Assembly (NCBI GenBank): GCA_017534745.1 | Contig: JAFXVX010000019.1 | Coordinates: 1-64,000, forward strand | DNA: 64,000 bases | Direction of reading: 5' to 3' | Source of the DNA: Bacteroidales bacterium | GTDB taxonomy: Bacteria > Bacteroidota > Bacteroidia > Bacteroidales > UBA932 | Shown: piece by piece, positions 40,072-47,808 of the stretch | Position numbering within the stretch: position 1 is the stretch's first letter | Layout: the number at the start of each line of letters is the position of its first letter | Notes under the pieces: generated by a model | Told to the model about the DNA's origin: nothing | Seen by the model: the letters and a program-made list of their open reading frames with translations, nothing else | Databases searched by the model: none | Translations under genes and position numbers: made by a program

Positions 40072-40749
40072 ATGCCGCTCGAGCTTACAGAGAGAATATC
40101 CATTCAAGTCTCATTGAGTGGATATTCTTTTACTCTCCGCCCGTCGGGGAGCCGGTCGCCGTGGCTCTCACCGGAGAGCATTTTCTCCTCGAAAGAGCTT
40201 TCGCAGAGCTATGACTCGGTAGAAATATCGTTGCTTACTCCCAAGTGTACTCTGGTACCTTCCAAATTCTTCAATCCGGAGACAGGCCGTGCGGCGCTTG
40301 CCGACGTCTGCCCGCTGGATGAGGAAGATAAGGTGAGCTATGTAGAGATTCCTTCCATTGACGCGATCCTTGTCTATTCCCTTTCCATAGGGGAGACCCT
40401 TTCAGGAGTTATCTCCCGGATGGTGGTGCAGAAGGACGGTAAGCAGGCACCGGTGCTCCCGGAAATGTATTACCTGATACAGGCGATAGGGGAGCGCAGG
40501 GAGTACAACAGGATTATCGCATCTTTCCGCGACGGACACCTTTATCTTGTAATTGCCCAGGGCAGGACACTGCGTCTTGCCAACGTATTCGATGCTCCGG
40601 ATTTCACGACGGCGGAGTATTTCATATTCCTTTCAATGAAATCCCTGCAGCTCAACCCGGAAGTCTCGACCATCTCCTTCCGTACCCCCGTCACTGCCGC
40701 TGAGGAAATCTCCCTCTGCCGCTACTTCAAAGCAGTGGAAATGATATGA
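40072..40749 (+). CDS. DUF3822 family protein
   Basis: This 225-residue soluble protein reads 'LSGYSFTLRPSG', 'YDSVEISLLTPKCTLVPSKFFNPE' and 'YLIQAIGERREYNRIIASFRDGHLYLVIAQG', as in the DUF3822 family of Bacteroidota, which has an actin-like or ASKHA-type fold by repute but no proven role. It overlaps rsmD by 4 nt. The constant pairing with rsmD suggests a link to ribosome maturation or only shared transcription. Confidence 0.8.
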   Translation: MPLELTERISIQVSLSGYSFTLRPSGSRSPWLSPESIFSSKELSQSYDSVEISLLTPKCTLVPSKFFNPETGRAALADVCPLDEEDKVSYVEIPSIDAILVYSLSIGETLSGVISRMVVQKDGKQAPVLPEMYYLIQAIGERREYNRIIASFRDGHLYLVIAQGRTLRLANVFDAPDFTTAEYFIFLSMKSLQLNPEVSTISFRTPVTAAEEISLCRYFKAVEMI

Positions 40750-41276
40750 GAATCATCGGGGGCCGTCTCAAGGGAAAGGAAATAAAGCCGCCGCGCGGGT
40801 ACTCTGCGAGGCCGACTACGGACTTTGCCAAGGAAGGCCTTTTCAACGTGCTGGACAACGAGTACGAATTCGCCGACCTGAAGGTCCTCGACCTTTTCGG
40901 CGGGACCGGCGCCATCGCGTTTGAGTTCGCATCCAGAGGCGCCGGACAGGTCTATTGCGTCGAGATGGCGAGAGAGAACGCTACTTTCATCAAGACCGAG
41001 GCGGCCCGTCTTGGGCTTCCCAACGTCACCATGGTGCGATCCAATGTCTTCGACTTCCTCCCGCTCTGCCGGGAAAAGTTCGATATAGTTTTCGCGGACC
41101 CGCCCTACGCCCTCGAAGGACTCGACACCCTCCCGGACAAGGTCTTTGCCGCGAATATAATACACCCGGAGTGCTACTTCATTCTCGAGCACCCCGGGAC
41201 GTATTCATTCAAAGACCACCCGCGCTTCGTAAAAGAGAAGACCTACGGGAAGGTCCATTTCTCATTCTTTATTTAA
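40746..41276 (+). CDS. rsmD: 16S rRNA (guanine966-N2)-methyltransferase RsmD
   Basis: This 176-residue protein has the family start 'MRIIGGRLKGKEI', the SAM-binding 'VLDLFGGTGAIAFEFASRGA', and the N6/N2-methyltransferase motif 'DIVFADPPYAL'. It methylates G966 of 16S rRNA on the assembled 30S subunit. The 3' end overlaps the convergent HerA-like gene by 8 nt. Confidence 0.93.
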   Translation: MRIIGGRLKGKEIKPPRGYSARPTTDFAKEGLFNVLDNEYEFADLKVLDLFGGTGAIAFEFASRGAGQVYCVEMARENATFIKTEAARLGLPNVTMVRSNVFDFLPLCREKFDIVFADPPYALEGLDTLPDKVFAANIIHPECYFILEHPGTYSFKDHPRFVKEKTYGKVHFSFFI

Positions 41277-42858
41277 TAAGATTGCCCAGCAGCGAGCGGG
41301 TGATGGTCCTGGTCGCGGAGGAGGTGGCGTTTTTGGCGGCGCGCTTGGCAGTCTTCTTGCCGTTGAACTTTTCCCCTACGACAGCGCTGCCGACGGATGT
41401 CGCGACCGCGCCGGTCACGGCGGTGAGGACGCCCTTGAGGATCTTGGATCCCAGGCCGCCCTTCTTTTTCTTCTCCGCTTCCTTGTCGGCTTTGGCCTGC
41501 TCTTTCTCCTGAATGGCCTGCTGCTTTGCAGCTTCGGCGGCGGCCTTCTCCTCTTCAGCCTCCTTCGCGGCCTTCTCGCTTTCGGCGAGGAGCACCTCGA
41601 AGGCGCTTTCGCGGTCTATAGGGTGATCATAGCGCCCCCAGATGCGGGAACGCTTGATGATTTCGTCGCGCTGGCTGTCTGAGATAGCGCCTATCTGGCT
41701 GAGAGGGAAGAGAATCTTCGCCCTCTCCACGATGGCGGGGGCGCCCTTCTCGTCGAGGAAGGAGACGAGGGCCTCACCGGTCTCGAGATTCATAATGGCA
41801 TCAGCCGTGTTGAAGGCAGGGTTCGGGCGGAAGGTGTCCGCGGCGGTCCTGACGGCCTTCTGGTCCTTCGGGGTGTAGGCGCGGAGGGCGTGCTGGATCC
41901 TGTTTCCAAGCTGGCCGAGGATGGACTCGGGGATGTCGGTAGGGCTCTGGGTGATGAAGTAGATGCCGACGCCCTTGGAACGGATGAGGCGGATGACCTG
42001 CTCGATCTTGTCCACCATCGCCTTGGAGGTGCCGTCAAAGAGCATGTGGGCCTCGTCGAAGAAGAATATGAGCTTCGGGAGTTCCATGTCACCCACCTCA
42101 GGGAGGGTTGCATAGAGCTCGGACATGAGCCAGAGGAGGAAGGTCGAATAGAGCTTCGGCTGAAGCATCAGTTTGTCGGCAGCAAGGACATTCATGATAC
42201 CCTTCTGGCCCTCGCACTGGAGGAGGTCGTAGATATCGAACGACGGCTCGCCGAAGAACTTGTCAGCTCCCTGATTCTCAAGGGATAACAACGCCCTCTG
42301 GATGGCGCCTACGCTGGTCGCGGAGACGTTGCCATAGGAGGTCGTGAACTGCGCCGCGTTCCTGGCCACATAGTCAAGCATGGCGCGGAGATCCTTGAGA
42401 TCAAGCAGCAGAAGCCCTCTCTCGTCAGCCACGCGGAAGACGATGTTGAGGACCCCGGCCTGGGTCTCGTTGAGCTCCATCAGGCGGGCCAGAAGGTCCG
42501 GGCCCATCTGGGAGATGGTCGCCCTCATAGGGTGACCCTGCTCGCCATAGACGTCGAAAAAGCGCACCGGGCAGCTCTGGAATTCGGGGTTCTCGATACC
42601 GAACTCCGGCATCCTCTTCTCGATGAAGCCGGACAGGCGACCCGGCTGGCTGATGCCGGAGAGGTCGCCCTTCATGTCGGCCATGAAGCAGGGGACTCCG
42701 ACCTGGCAGAAGGTCTCTGCAAGGACCTGGAGGGTGACGGTCTTGCCGGTGCCGGTCGCGCCGGCGACGAGGCCGTGGCGGTTGGCCATTTTTCCGCAGA
42801 TGGAAATGGGGCCGTTGTCTGAGTGGGCTACATAGAGCCCTCTTTCTTTGTCAAGCAT
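41269..42858 (-). CDS. HerA-like helicase (DUF853 family) with Ala/Glu/Lys-rich tail
   Basis: This 529-residue P-loop ATPase has Walker A 'GATGTGKTVTLQ', a Walker B 'LIFFFDEAHMLF' and the arginine/sensor region 'YFITQSPTDIPESILGQLGNRIQHALRA', as in the bacterial DUF853 (YjgR) group related to HerA/FtsK. The last 90 residues are a charged coiled-coil (EKAAKEAEEEKAAAEAAK) followed by a Lys/Ala/Thr-rich end. Its role is unknown; archaeal HerA works with NurA, which is absent here. It overlaps cstA by 8 nt. A longer upstream frame inside cstA is rejected. Confidence 0.85.
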   Translation of the reverse strand: MLDKERGLYVAHSDNGPISICGKMANRHGLVAGATGTGKTVTLQVLAETFCQVGVPCFMADMKGDLSGISQPGRLSGFIEKRMPEFGIENPEFQSCPVRFFDVYGEQGHPMRATISQMGPDLLARLMELNETQAGVLNIVFRVADERGLLLLDLKDLRAMLDYVARNAAQFTTSYGNVSATSVGAIQRALLSLENQGADKFFGEPSFDIYDLLQCEGQKGIMNVLAADKLMLQPKLYSTFLLWLMSELYATLPEVGDMELPKLIFFFDEAHMLFDGTSKAMVDKIEQVIRLIRSKGVGIYFITQSPTDIPESILGQLGNRIQHALRAYTPKDQKAVRTAADTFRPNPAFNTADAIMNLETGEALVSFLDEKGAPAIVERAKILFPLSQIGAISDSQRDEIIKRSRIWGRYDHPIDRESAFEVLLAESEKAAKEAEEEKAAAEAAKQQAIQEKEQAKADKEAEKKKKGGLGSKILKGVLTAVTGAVATSVGSAVVGEKFNGKKTAKRAAKNATSSATRTITRSLLGNLIK

Positions 42859-44317
42859 ATTGTTTCTTTTTTGATATTGCTCTGAGGATGTAGAAGGCGG
42901 CGAAGGAGATTGCGAAGGTCGCGGCGCCGATGAGGATGTTCCATTCGGCAGGGAGGTTGAAGCCAATCTTGGCCGTCATGATGTAGGCTGTGCAGACGGC
43001 GGTCATGAAGCAGGCCGGGAGGAAGGCGATAAGGTATCTGGCACCCTTCTTCTCGCGGGAAAGCCAGGCGGTCGCGGTCCACAGGGTGAAGACCGCGAGG
43101 GTCTGGTTGGCCCAGCCGAAGTAGCGCCAGATGATGTTGAATCCGTCTTCTCTTGCGACATTGAACCAAAGCAGCAGGGAGGCTGCAAGGAACAGCGGCA
43201 GCGCGATGAGGAGGCGCTTCACGACCGGCTTCTGGTCCAGCTTCAGCCAGTCGGCGATGACAAGGCGGGAGGAACGGAAGGCGGTGTCGCCGCTGGTGAT
43301 GGGCGCGGCGACGACCCCGAGGATAGCGAGGATGCCGCCGGCAATGCCGAGCCAGCCGCGGGAGACTTTGGTAACGACCGTCGGAGCGGCGGCCGAAAGG
43401 TCGGAACCGACCTCGAGGGCACCGCCGTCGAAGAAGAAGTAGGAGGACACCGCAGCCCAGACGAGCGCTACGATGCCTTCAGTGATCATGGCGCCGTAAA
43501 AAATGGGCCTTCCGTGCTTTTCATTATTGATGCACCGGGCCATCATCGGGCTCTGTGTCCCGTGAAAACCGCTTATCGCGCCGCAGGCAATCGTGATAAA
43601 CAGGCAGGGGAATATGGGCTGTCCCTTGAGGCCGACCTCGGGGCCCCTGTTGTAGAGCCCGTCCCAGAACTCGGGGATCGACGGCCATTTGACAAAGAGA
43701 CCCACCATCAGCGCCAGCGCCATAAACAGAAGGGCGAAGGCGAAAACGGGATAGATCTTGCCTATAAGCTTGTCTATAGGGAGCAGCGTCGCTACTATAT
43801 AATATATGAATATGACGCCGACCCAGATCATGATGGCTGCGGTCGAACCGTCGCCCGCGATGTCCCCCAGGATCAAGGCGGGGGAATAAACGAAGACGGT
43901 CCCGACGAGAAGGAGCAGCAGTACGGAGAAAATCAGCACTGCCATCTTCACGCCTTTGCCGAGGTATTTGCCTGTCAGCTCCGGAAGGCCGACTCCGCCG
44001 TTGCGGACGGAAAGCATGCCGCTGAGGTAGTCGTGGACCGCCCCCGCGAAAATGCAGCCGAGAACTATCCAGAGATATGATGACGGACCGAACTTCGCGC
44101 CCATTATGGCGCCGAATATGGGCCCCGTCCCCGCAATGTTGAGAAACTGGATCATGAACACCTTCCAGGAAGGCATCTTGATGAAGTCGACCCCGTCGGC
44201 CTTGGCGACGGCGGGGGTGGGCCTTGCGGGATCAGGCCCGAATATCTTCTCCACAAGGCGCCCGTAGAGGAAATATCCTGCGACGAGCGCCACTATTGAA
44301 ATCAGGAATGAGAACAA
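42851..44317 (-). CDS. cstA: carbon starvation protein CstA (peptide/pyruvate transporter)
   Basis: This 488-residue membrane protein is the compact CstA form, with 'GPIFGAIMGAKFGPSSYLWIVLGCIFAGAVHDYLSGMLSVRNGG', 'ACGAISGFHGTQSPMMARC' and 'ITSGDTAFRSSRL'. The family imports peptides or pyruvate. It starts at TTG 44315-44317, one codon after the stop of the upstream lipoprotein (TAA-GCT-TTG); the hydrophobic first helix begins there, so the start is well placed but non-ATG. It ends within the HerA-like gene start. Confidence 0.9.
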   Translation of the reverse strand: MFSFLISIVALVAGYFLYGRLVEKIFGPDPARPTPAVAKADGVDFIKMPSWKVFMIQFLNIAGTGPIFGAIMGAKFGPSSYLWIVLGCIFAGAVHDYLSGMLSVRNGGVGLPELTGKYLGKGVKMAVLIFSVLLLLLVGTVFVYSPALILGDIAGDGSTAAIMIWVGVIFIYYIVATLLPIDKLIGKIYPVFAFALLFMALALMVGLFVKWPSIPEFWDGLYNRGPEVGLKGQPIFPCLFITIACGAISGFHGTQSPMMARCINNEKHGRPIFYGAMITEGIVALVWAAVSSYFFFDGGALEVGSDLSAAAPTVVTKVSRGWLGIAGGILAILGVVAAPITSGDTAFRSSRLVIADWLKLDQKPVVKRLLIALPLFLAASLLLWFNVAREDGFNIIWRYFGWANQTLAVFTLWTATAWLSREKKGARYLIAFLPACFMTAVCTAYIMTAKIGFNLPAEWNILIGAATFAISFAAFYILRAISKKKQYA

Positions 44318-44320
44318 AGC

Positions 44321-45043
44321 TTACTTTTTCTTGTTGTATTCCTTGACAGCCTTTTCCATGACCTCGTCGGTAAGGGTCTCGTTGAGGACCTTCTCGGCGT
44401 CTTCCCAGCTCATCTGCATGCCCTTGTAGAACTCGACGGAGTAGCCGCACTTGACGTCGTCACCATCGACCTTCTTTGTCAGGACGCCGACGGAGCAGGT
44501 CCTGAAAGCGTCATCCTTGATGAAGTCCCAGGAGTACATGCCTATGTAAAGCTCGATGCCGAACATGTAGGAGGGCTTGCCCTTCTCGATCATGTCTTCA
44601 AGGTCGGCTTCCTTCATCGCATCTTCCTTTGTCTTGGCGGAAGCGAAGCCTACGACGTTCTTGCCGCACTCGGAGACTGCGGCGGTCGCGGCGAAAATCT
44701 TTCGGACGTCGGCGACATGATCCGAGACGGTGTACTCGCCTTCCTTCTTGAAGAAGTTGAGGCGGACGGAGCTTTCGTCGCCGGTGAAGGTGTAGGTCCT
44801 TGATTCGTCGAGCTCCCAGGAGGGGGCGATGGCCTCGTAGTCGATGCCGTTGCTCTTTTTGAGCCAGTAGATGGCGGCTTCCTTGGTGTTGCGGTCCTCG
44901 GGTGCCTTGTCCATGAGATCCTTGGCGGCCTCGACGGCGTCTATCTTGCCGTCGGCGTCCTTTGCTTTTTTACCTTTGCCTCCGCAGGAGACGAGGAGGA
45001 GTGCTGTCGCGATCAGAGTCGCAGCGATGAGTGTTTTTTTCAT
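44321..45043 (-). CDS. lipoprotein of unknown function, upstream of cstA
   Basis: This 240-residue protein has a strong lipobox (LLLVSCGGKG), followed by a charged helix ('KIDAVEAAKDLMDKAPED'). The rest has no motif I recognise; two Cys occur (SECGKN, DVKCGYS). It ends in KEYNKKK. It is separated from cstA by 3 nt, so it may be a surface or periplasmic accessory to uptake, but this is context only. Confidence 0.78.
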   Translation of the reverse strand: MKKTLIAATLIATALLLVSCGGKGKKAKDADGKIDAVEAAKDLMDKAPEDRNTKEAAIYWLKKSNGIDYEAIAPSWELDESRTYTFTGDESSVRLNFFKKEGEYTVSDHVADVRKIFAATAAVSECGKNVVGFASAKTKEDAMKEADLEDMIEKGKPSYMFGIELYIGMYSWDFIKDDAFRTCSVGVLTKKVDGDDVKCGYSVEFYKGMQMSWEDAEKVLNETLTDEVMEKAVKEYNKKK

Positions 45044-45064
45044 GGCAGTGAATTCTTATATGTG

Positions 45065-45072
45065 CAAAAATA
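45065..45072 (-). promoter_or_regulatory. -7 element for the lipoprotein-cstA unit
   Basis: TATTTTTG on the minus strand fits TAnnTTTG and gives a leader of about 17 nt. Confidence 0.45.
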
Positions 45073-45138
45073 TGAAAACAAATTATTCCGGACAATATCT
45101 TTTCACTATATTTATCGGCTGAAAAGAGAATTAAAGGT

Positions 45139-47808
45139 ATGAAAAAGAAATATTTCATAATTGCCGTACTTCTTTGTCTCGTCGCGCTGCCGGTCTATGC
45201 CGTTTTCAACGAGAAGGACCTGCCGCAGACCCTGTCCGTGCTCCGTTATGAGCTGAGGCAGGACTACGACAAGATGAACAACATGAGAGAGAGGATGCGC
45301 GGGCGCAACAAGACCCGCCGCGGCGCATTGGCGGACCTTGTGAAAAAGTGCAACGAGCTCAGCCTAATCCTCTACTCCCAGAACCAGGACTTTACCTTCG
45401 ACGTGACCTATGCCCTCAAGGAGGTGACCAAGCAGTACAAGGAGTTCAACGAGAACAAGATGCCCTATGACGACATGCTCGCAAGGCTCAATCTTGAGAT
45501 AGACCGTTACGAGCGCCTTGTCGAAGCACTGGAGAAGCTCCCGACAAAGGACAGCCCTTTCGGCAAGATGCCTGAGATTCAGATGGACTCCGCAAGGAAG
45601 GCCGTCTATGACAGTCTCGGAATCGGCCGGATGGAGGCAAGAAGGATGCCCGTTCCTCCTCCGATGGTCGGGCCCGGAGACAGCATAATCATCCGCGACG
45701 GCGACACACTCCGTCGTGAGCGTCCTTTCGTCCTCGACGCGCAGAGCCTCGAGGACAGGGACTCCTGCCTCTTCTACGCCAGGGCACTCCTCGACATGAA
45801 CACCAGGTTCCGCAACAGGGTCGTCATCGACAGCGACCACTACGATGACGCCAGCGCCCGCCTGGAGGGGATTTACAACTATGCCCAGGAGCGTTATAAG
45901 CTCCTCCGCAAAAATATATTCATCAAGGGACAGGACAACTACTTCAAGGTTCTCGCCAACCTCGGGAGCTATGCTACCCTGGCCTTCCACGAGATCAAGG
46001 CCAAGTATGGCTGGGCCTCCAACGCAAAGGACAACAGGACCATCGTAAAGAGCGAGTGGCGTGGCCCGGTGGTCATGGGGTTCTCTGCCCTCGTCATCTT
46101 CTGTATTCTGGCGGCTTCGCTGTTCTCGGTGCTGGTAGTCCTGCTCCTGAAGCGCTGGATCCCTCTTTTCCGCGATACGGAATTCAAGAAGAGGCTGCCG
46201 TGCATTACGCTGCTTTCAGGGGTCATTCTCTCTTCAGTGGCGATTGTAATCTACTCCTATGTGAGTAAAAACAACTTCTTCATCGAGGCGTCCAATCTGG
46301 TGATTGTCTTTGCCTGGCTCGTCGCCGCCATTCTCGTCTCGCTGCTTATCCGCCTCGACCCTGACCAGATGAGACCGACGCTTTATTCCTATATCCCCGT
46401 CGTGCTGCTTGGTCTCATCGTCATCTCCTTCAGGGTCATCTTCATACCCAACAGGATGGTGAACCTGGTCCTTCCGCCGGTGCTCATCGCCTTCTTCGTC
46501 TGGCAGGCTTTCGTCTGCCGCAGGGTTCGCGGCAAGATACGCCGGAGCGACATGATCTTCGCCTGGATCACCCTGTTCATAATCGGTGTCACCTCCGTCG
46601 TCTCCCTGACCGGGTATGTCCTTCTAGGCATCCAGGCGCTGATCTGGTGGTTGTTCCAACTGGCTTCGATAGAGACCGTGATAGCCCTTTTCGACCTTCT
46701 CGAGACCTACAGGGTCAAGGTCCTCGAAAAGAAGATCGCTTCCGCCGACAATTCCCAGGTCTCAACCGCCCTCAAGGGCAAAAAGGGCGACAACATCCGC
46801 GTCACCTGGATCTTCGATATGATTGTAATGGCCATAATGCCCGTTATCGCAGTCCTCAGCGTGCCGTTCTCGCTCCACCTTGCCTCCGGCGTGTTCGACC
46901 TCACCGAGGTGTTCAAGACCATACTGTTCTATCCCTTCCTCAACCTCGTGGACAAGGACGGCAACGCAATCCTCTACCTGTCGCTCTACAAGATAGTCCT
47001 CGCGAGCTCGATGTTCTTCGTGTTCAGGTACCTCGACTACCTTCTCCGTTCGGCCTACAAGGTAGAGAAGCTCGAGAGGGTCCTTGCGCAGAGCGGCCAG
47101 GATTTCATCCACGCCAACCAGGTCAACCTCACCCTCGCGAACAACATTATCAGCATCCTCGTCTGGGGCCTCTATGTGATCATCGCGGTCTATATGTTGA
47201 AGATACCGATGGGTGCCATCTCGATCATAGCCGCCGGCCTCGCAACCGGTCTCGGTCTCGCCATGAAGGACATCCTCAACAACTTCATCTACGGCATCCA
47301 GCTTATGTCCGGCCGCCTCAGGGTGGGCGATTTCATCGAGTGCAACGGAGTGCGCGGCAAGGTCGAGAGCATCACCTACCAGAGTACCCAGATCATCACC
47401 CTCGAAGGCGCAGTGATGGCTTTCACCAACACGGCGCTCTTCAACATGAACTTCAAGAACCTCACCCGCAACAACTCTTACGAATATATTAAGATAGTAA
47501 TCGGGGTGAGCTACGGGACTGATGTTGAGAAGGTGCGCGGCATAATCATGGATGCCCTCTCCGTCCTCCAGAAGAAGGACCGCTTCGGACGCTATGTGCT
47601 GGATCCTTCAAGAAAACTCACCGTGACCGTCAACGACCTTGCCGACAGTTCCGTCGAACTCGCAGTGAAGCAGTATGTCCTCGTCGAGGAAGAGTACGCC
47701 TACATCGCCGCGGCCAAGGAGATCATCTACAACGCCCTCAACGAGAACGGCATCGAGATCCCGTTCCCTCAGAGGGATGTCCACCTCAAAGTAGAAAAGG
47801 AGGCTTAA
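45139..47808 (+). CDS. large MscS-superfamily mechanosensitive channel, paralogue of 13928-16606
   Basis: This 889-residue protein has the same plan as the channel at 13928-16606: signal peptide, helical periplasmic region (about 25-300), many membrane segments, and a C-terminal MscS core with 'GLGLAMKDILNNFIYGIQLMSGRLRVGDFIECNGVRGKV'. Start (MKKKYFIIAVLLCLVALPVYAVF) and end ('GIEIPFPQRDVHLKVEKEA') also match the paralogue. A proline-rich insert with MPVPPP lies near residue 170. It should open on hypo-osmotic shock. Its 3' end overlaps pbpC by 4 nt. Confidence 0.92.
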   Translation: MKKKYFIIAVLLCLVALPVYAVFNEKDLPQTLSVLRYELRQDYDKMNNMRERMRGRNKTRRGALADLVKKCNELSLILYSQNQDFTFDVTYALKEVTKQYKEFNENKMPYDDMLARLNLEIDRYERLVEALEKLPTKDSPFGKMPEIQMDSARKAVYDSLGIGRMEARRMPVPPPMVGPGDSIIIRDGDTLRRERPFVLDAQSLEDRDSCLFYARALLDMNTRFRNRVVIDSDHYDDASARLEGIYNYAQERYKLLRKNIFIKGQDNYFKVLANLGSYATLAFHEIKAKYGWASNAKDNRTIVKSEWRGPVVMGFSALVIFCILAASLFSVLVVLLLKRWIPLFRDTEFKKRLPCITLLSGVILSSVAIVIYSYVSKNNFFIEASNLVIVFAWLVAAILVSLLIRLDPDQMRPTLYSYIPVVLLGLIVISFRVIFIPNRMVNLVLPPVLIAFFVWQAFVCRRVRGKIRRSDMIFAWITLFIIGVTSVVSLTGYVLLGIQALIWWLFQLASIETVIALFDLLETYRVKVLEKKIASADNSQVSTALKGKKGDNIRVTWIFDMIVMAIMPVIAVLSVPFSLHLASGVFDLTEVFKTILFYPFLNLVDKDGNAILYLSLYKIVLASSMFFVFRYLDYLLRSAYKVEKLERVLAQSGQDFIHANQVNLTLANNIISILVWGLYVIIAVYMLKIPMGAISIIAAGLATGLGLAMKDILNNFIYGIQLMSGRLRVGDFIECNGVRGKVESITYQSTQIITLEGAVMAFTNTALFNMNFKNLTRNNSYEYIKIVIGVSYGTDVEKVRGIIMDALSVLQKKDRFGRYVLDPSRKLTVTVNDLADSSVELAVKQYVLVEEEYAYIAAAKEIIYNALNENGIEIPFPQRDVHLKVEKEA

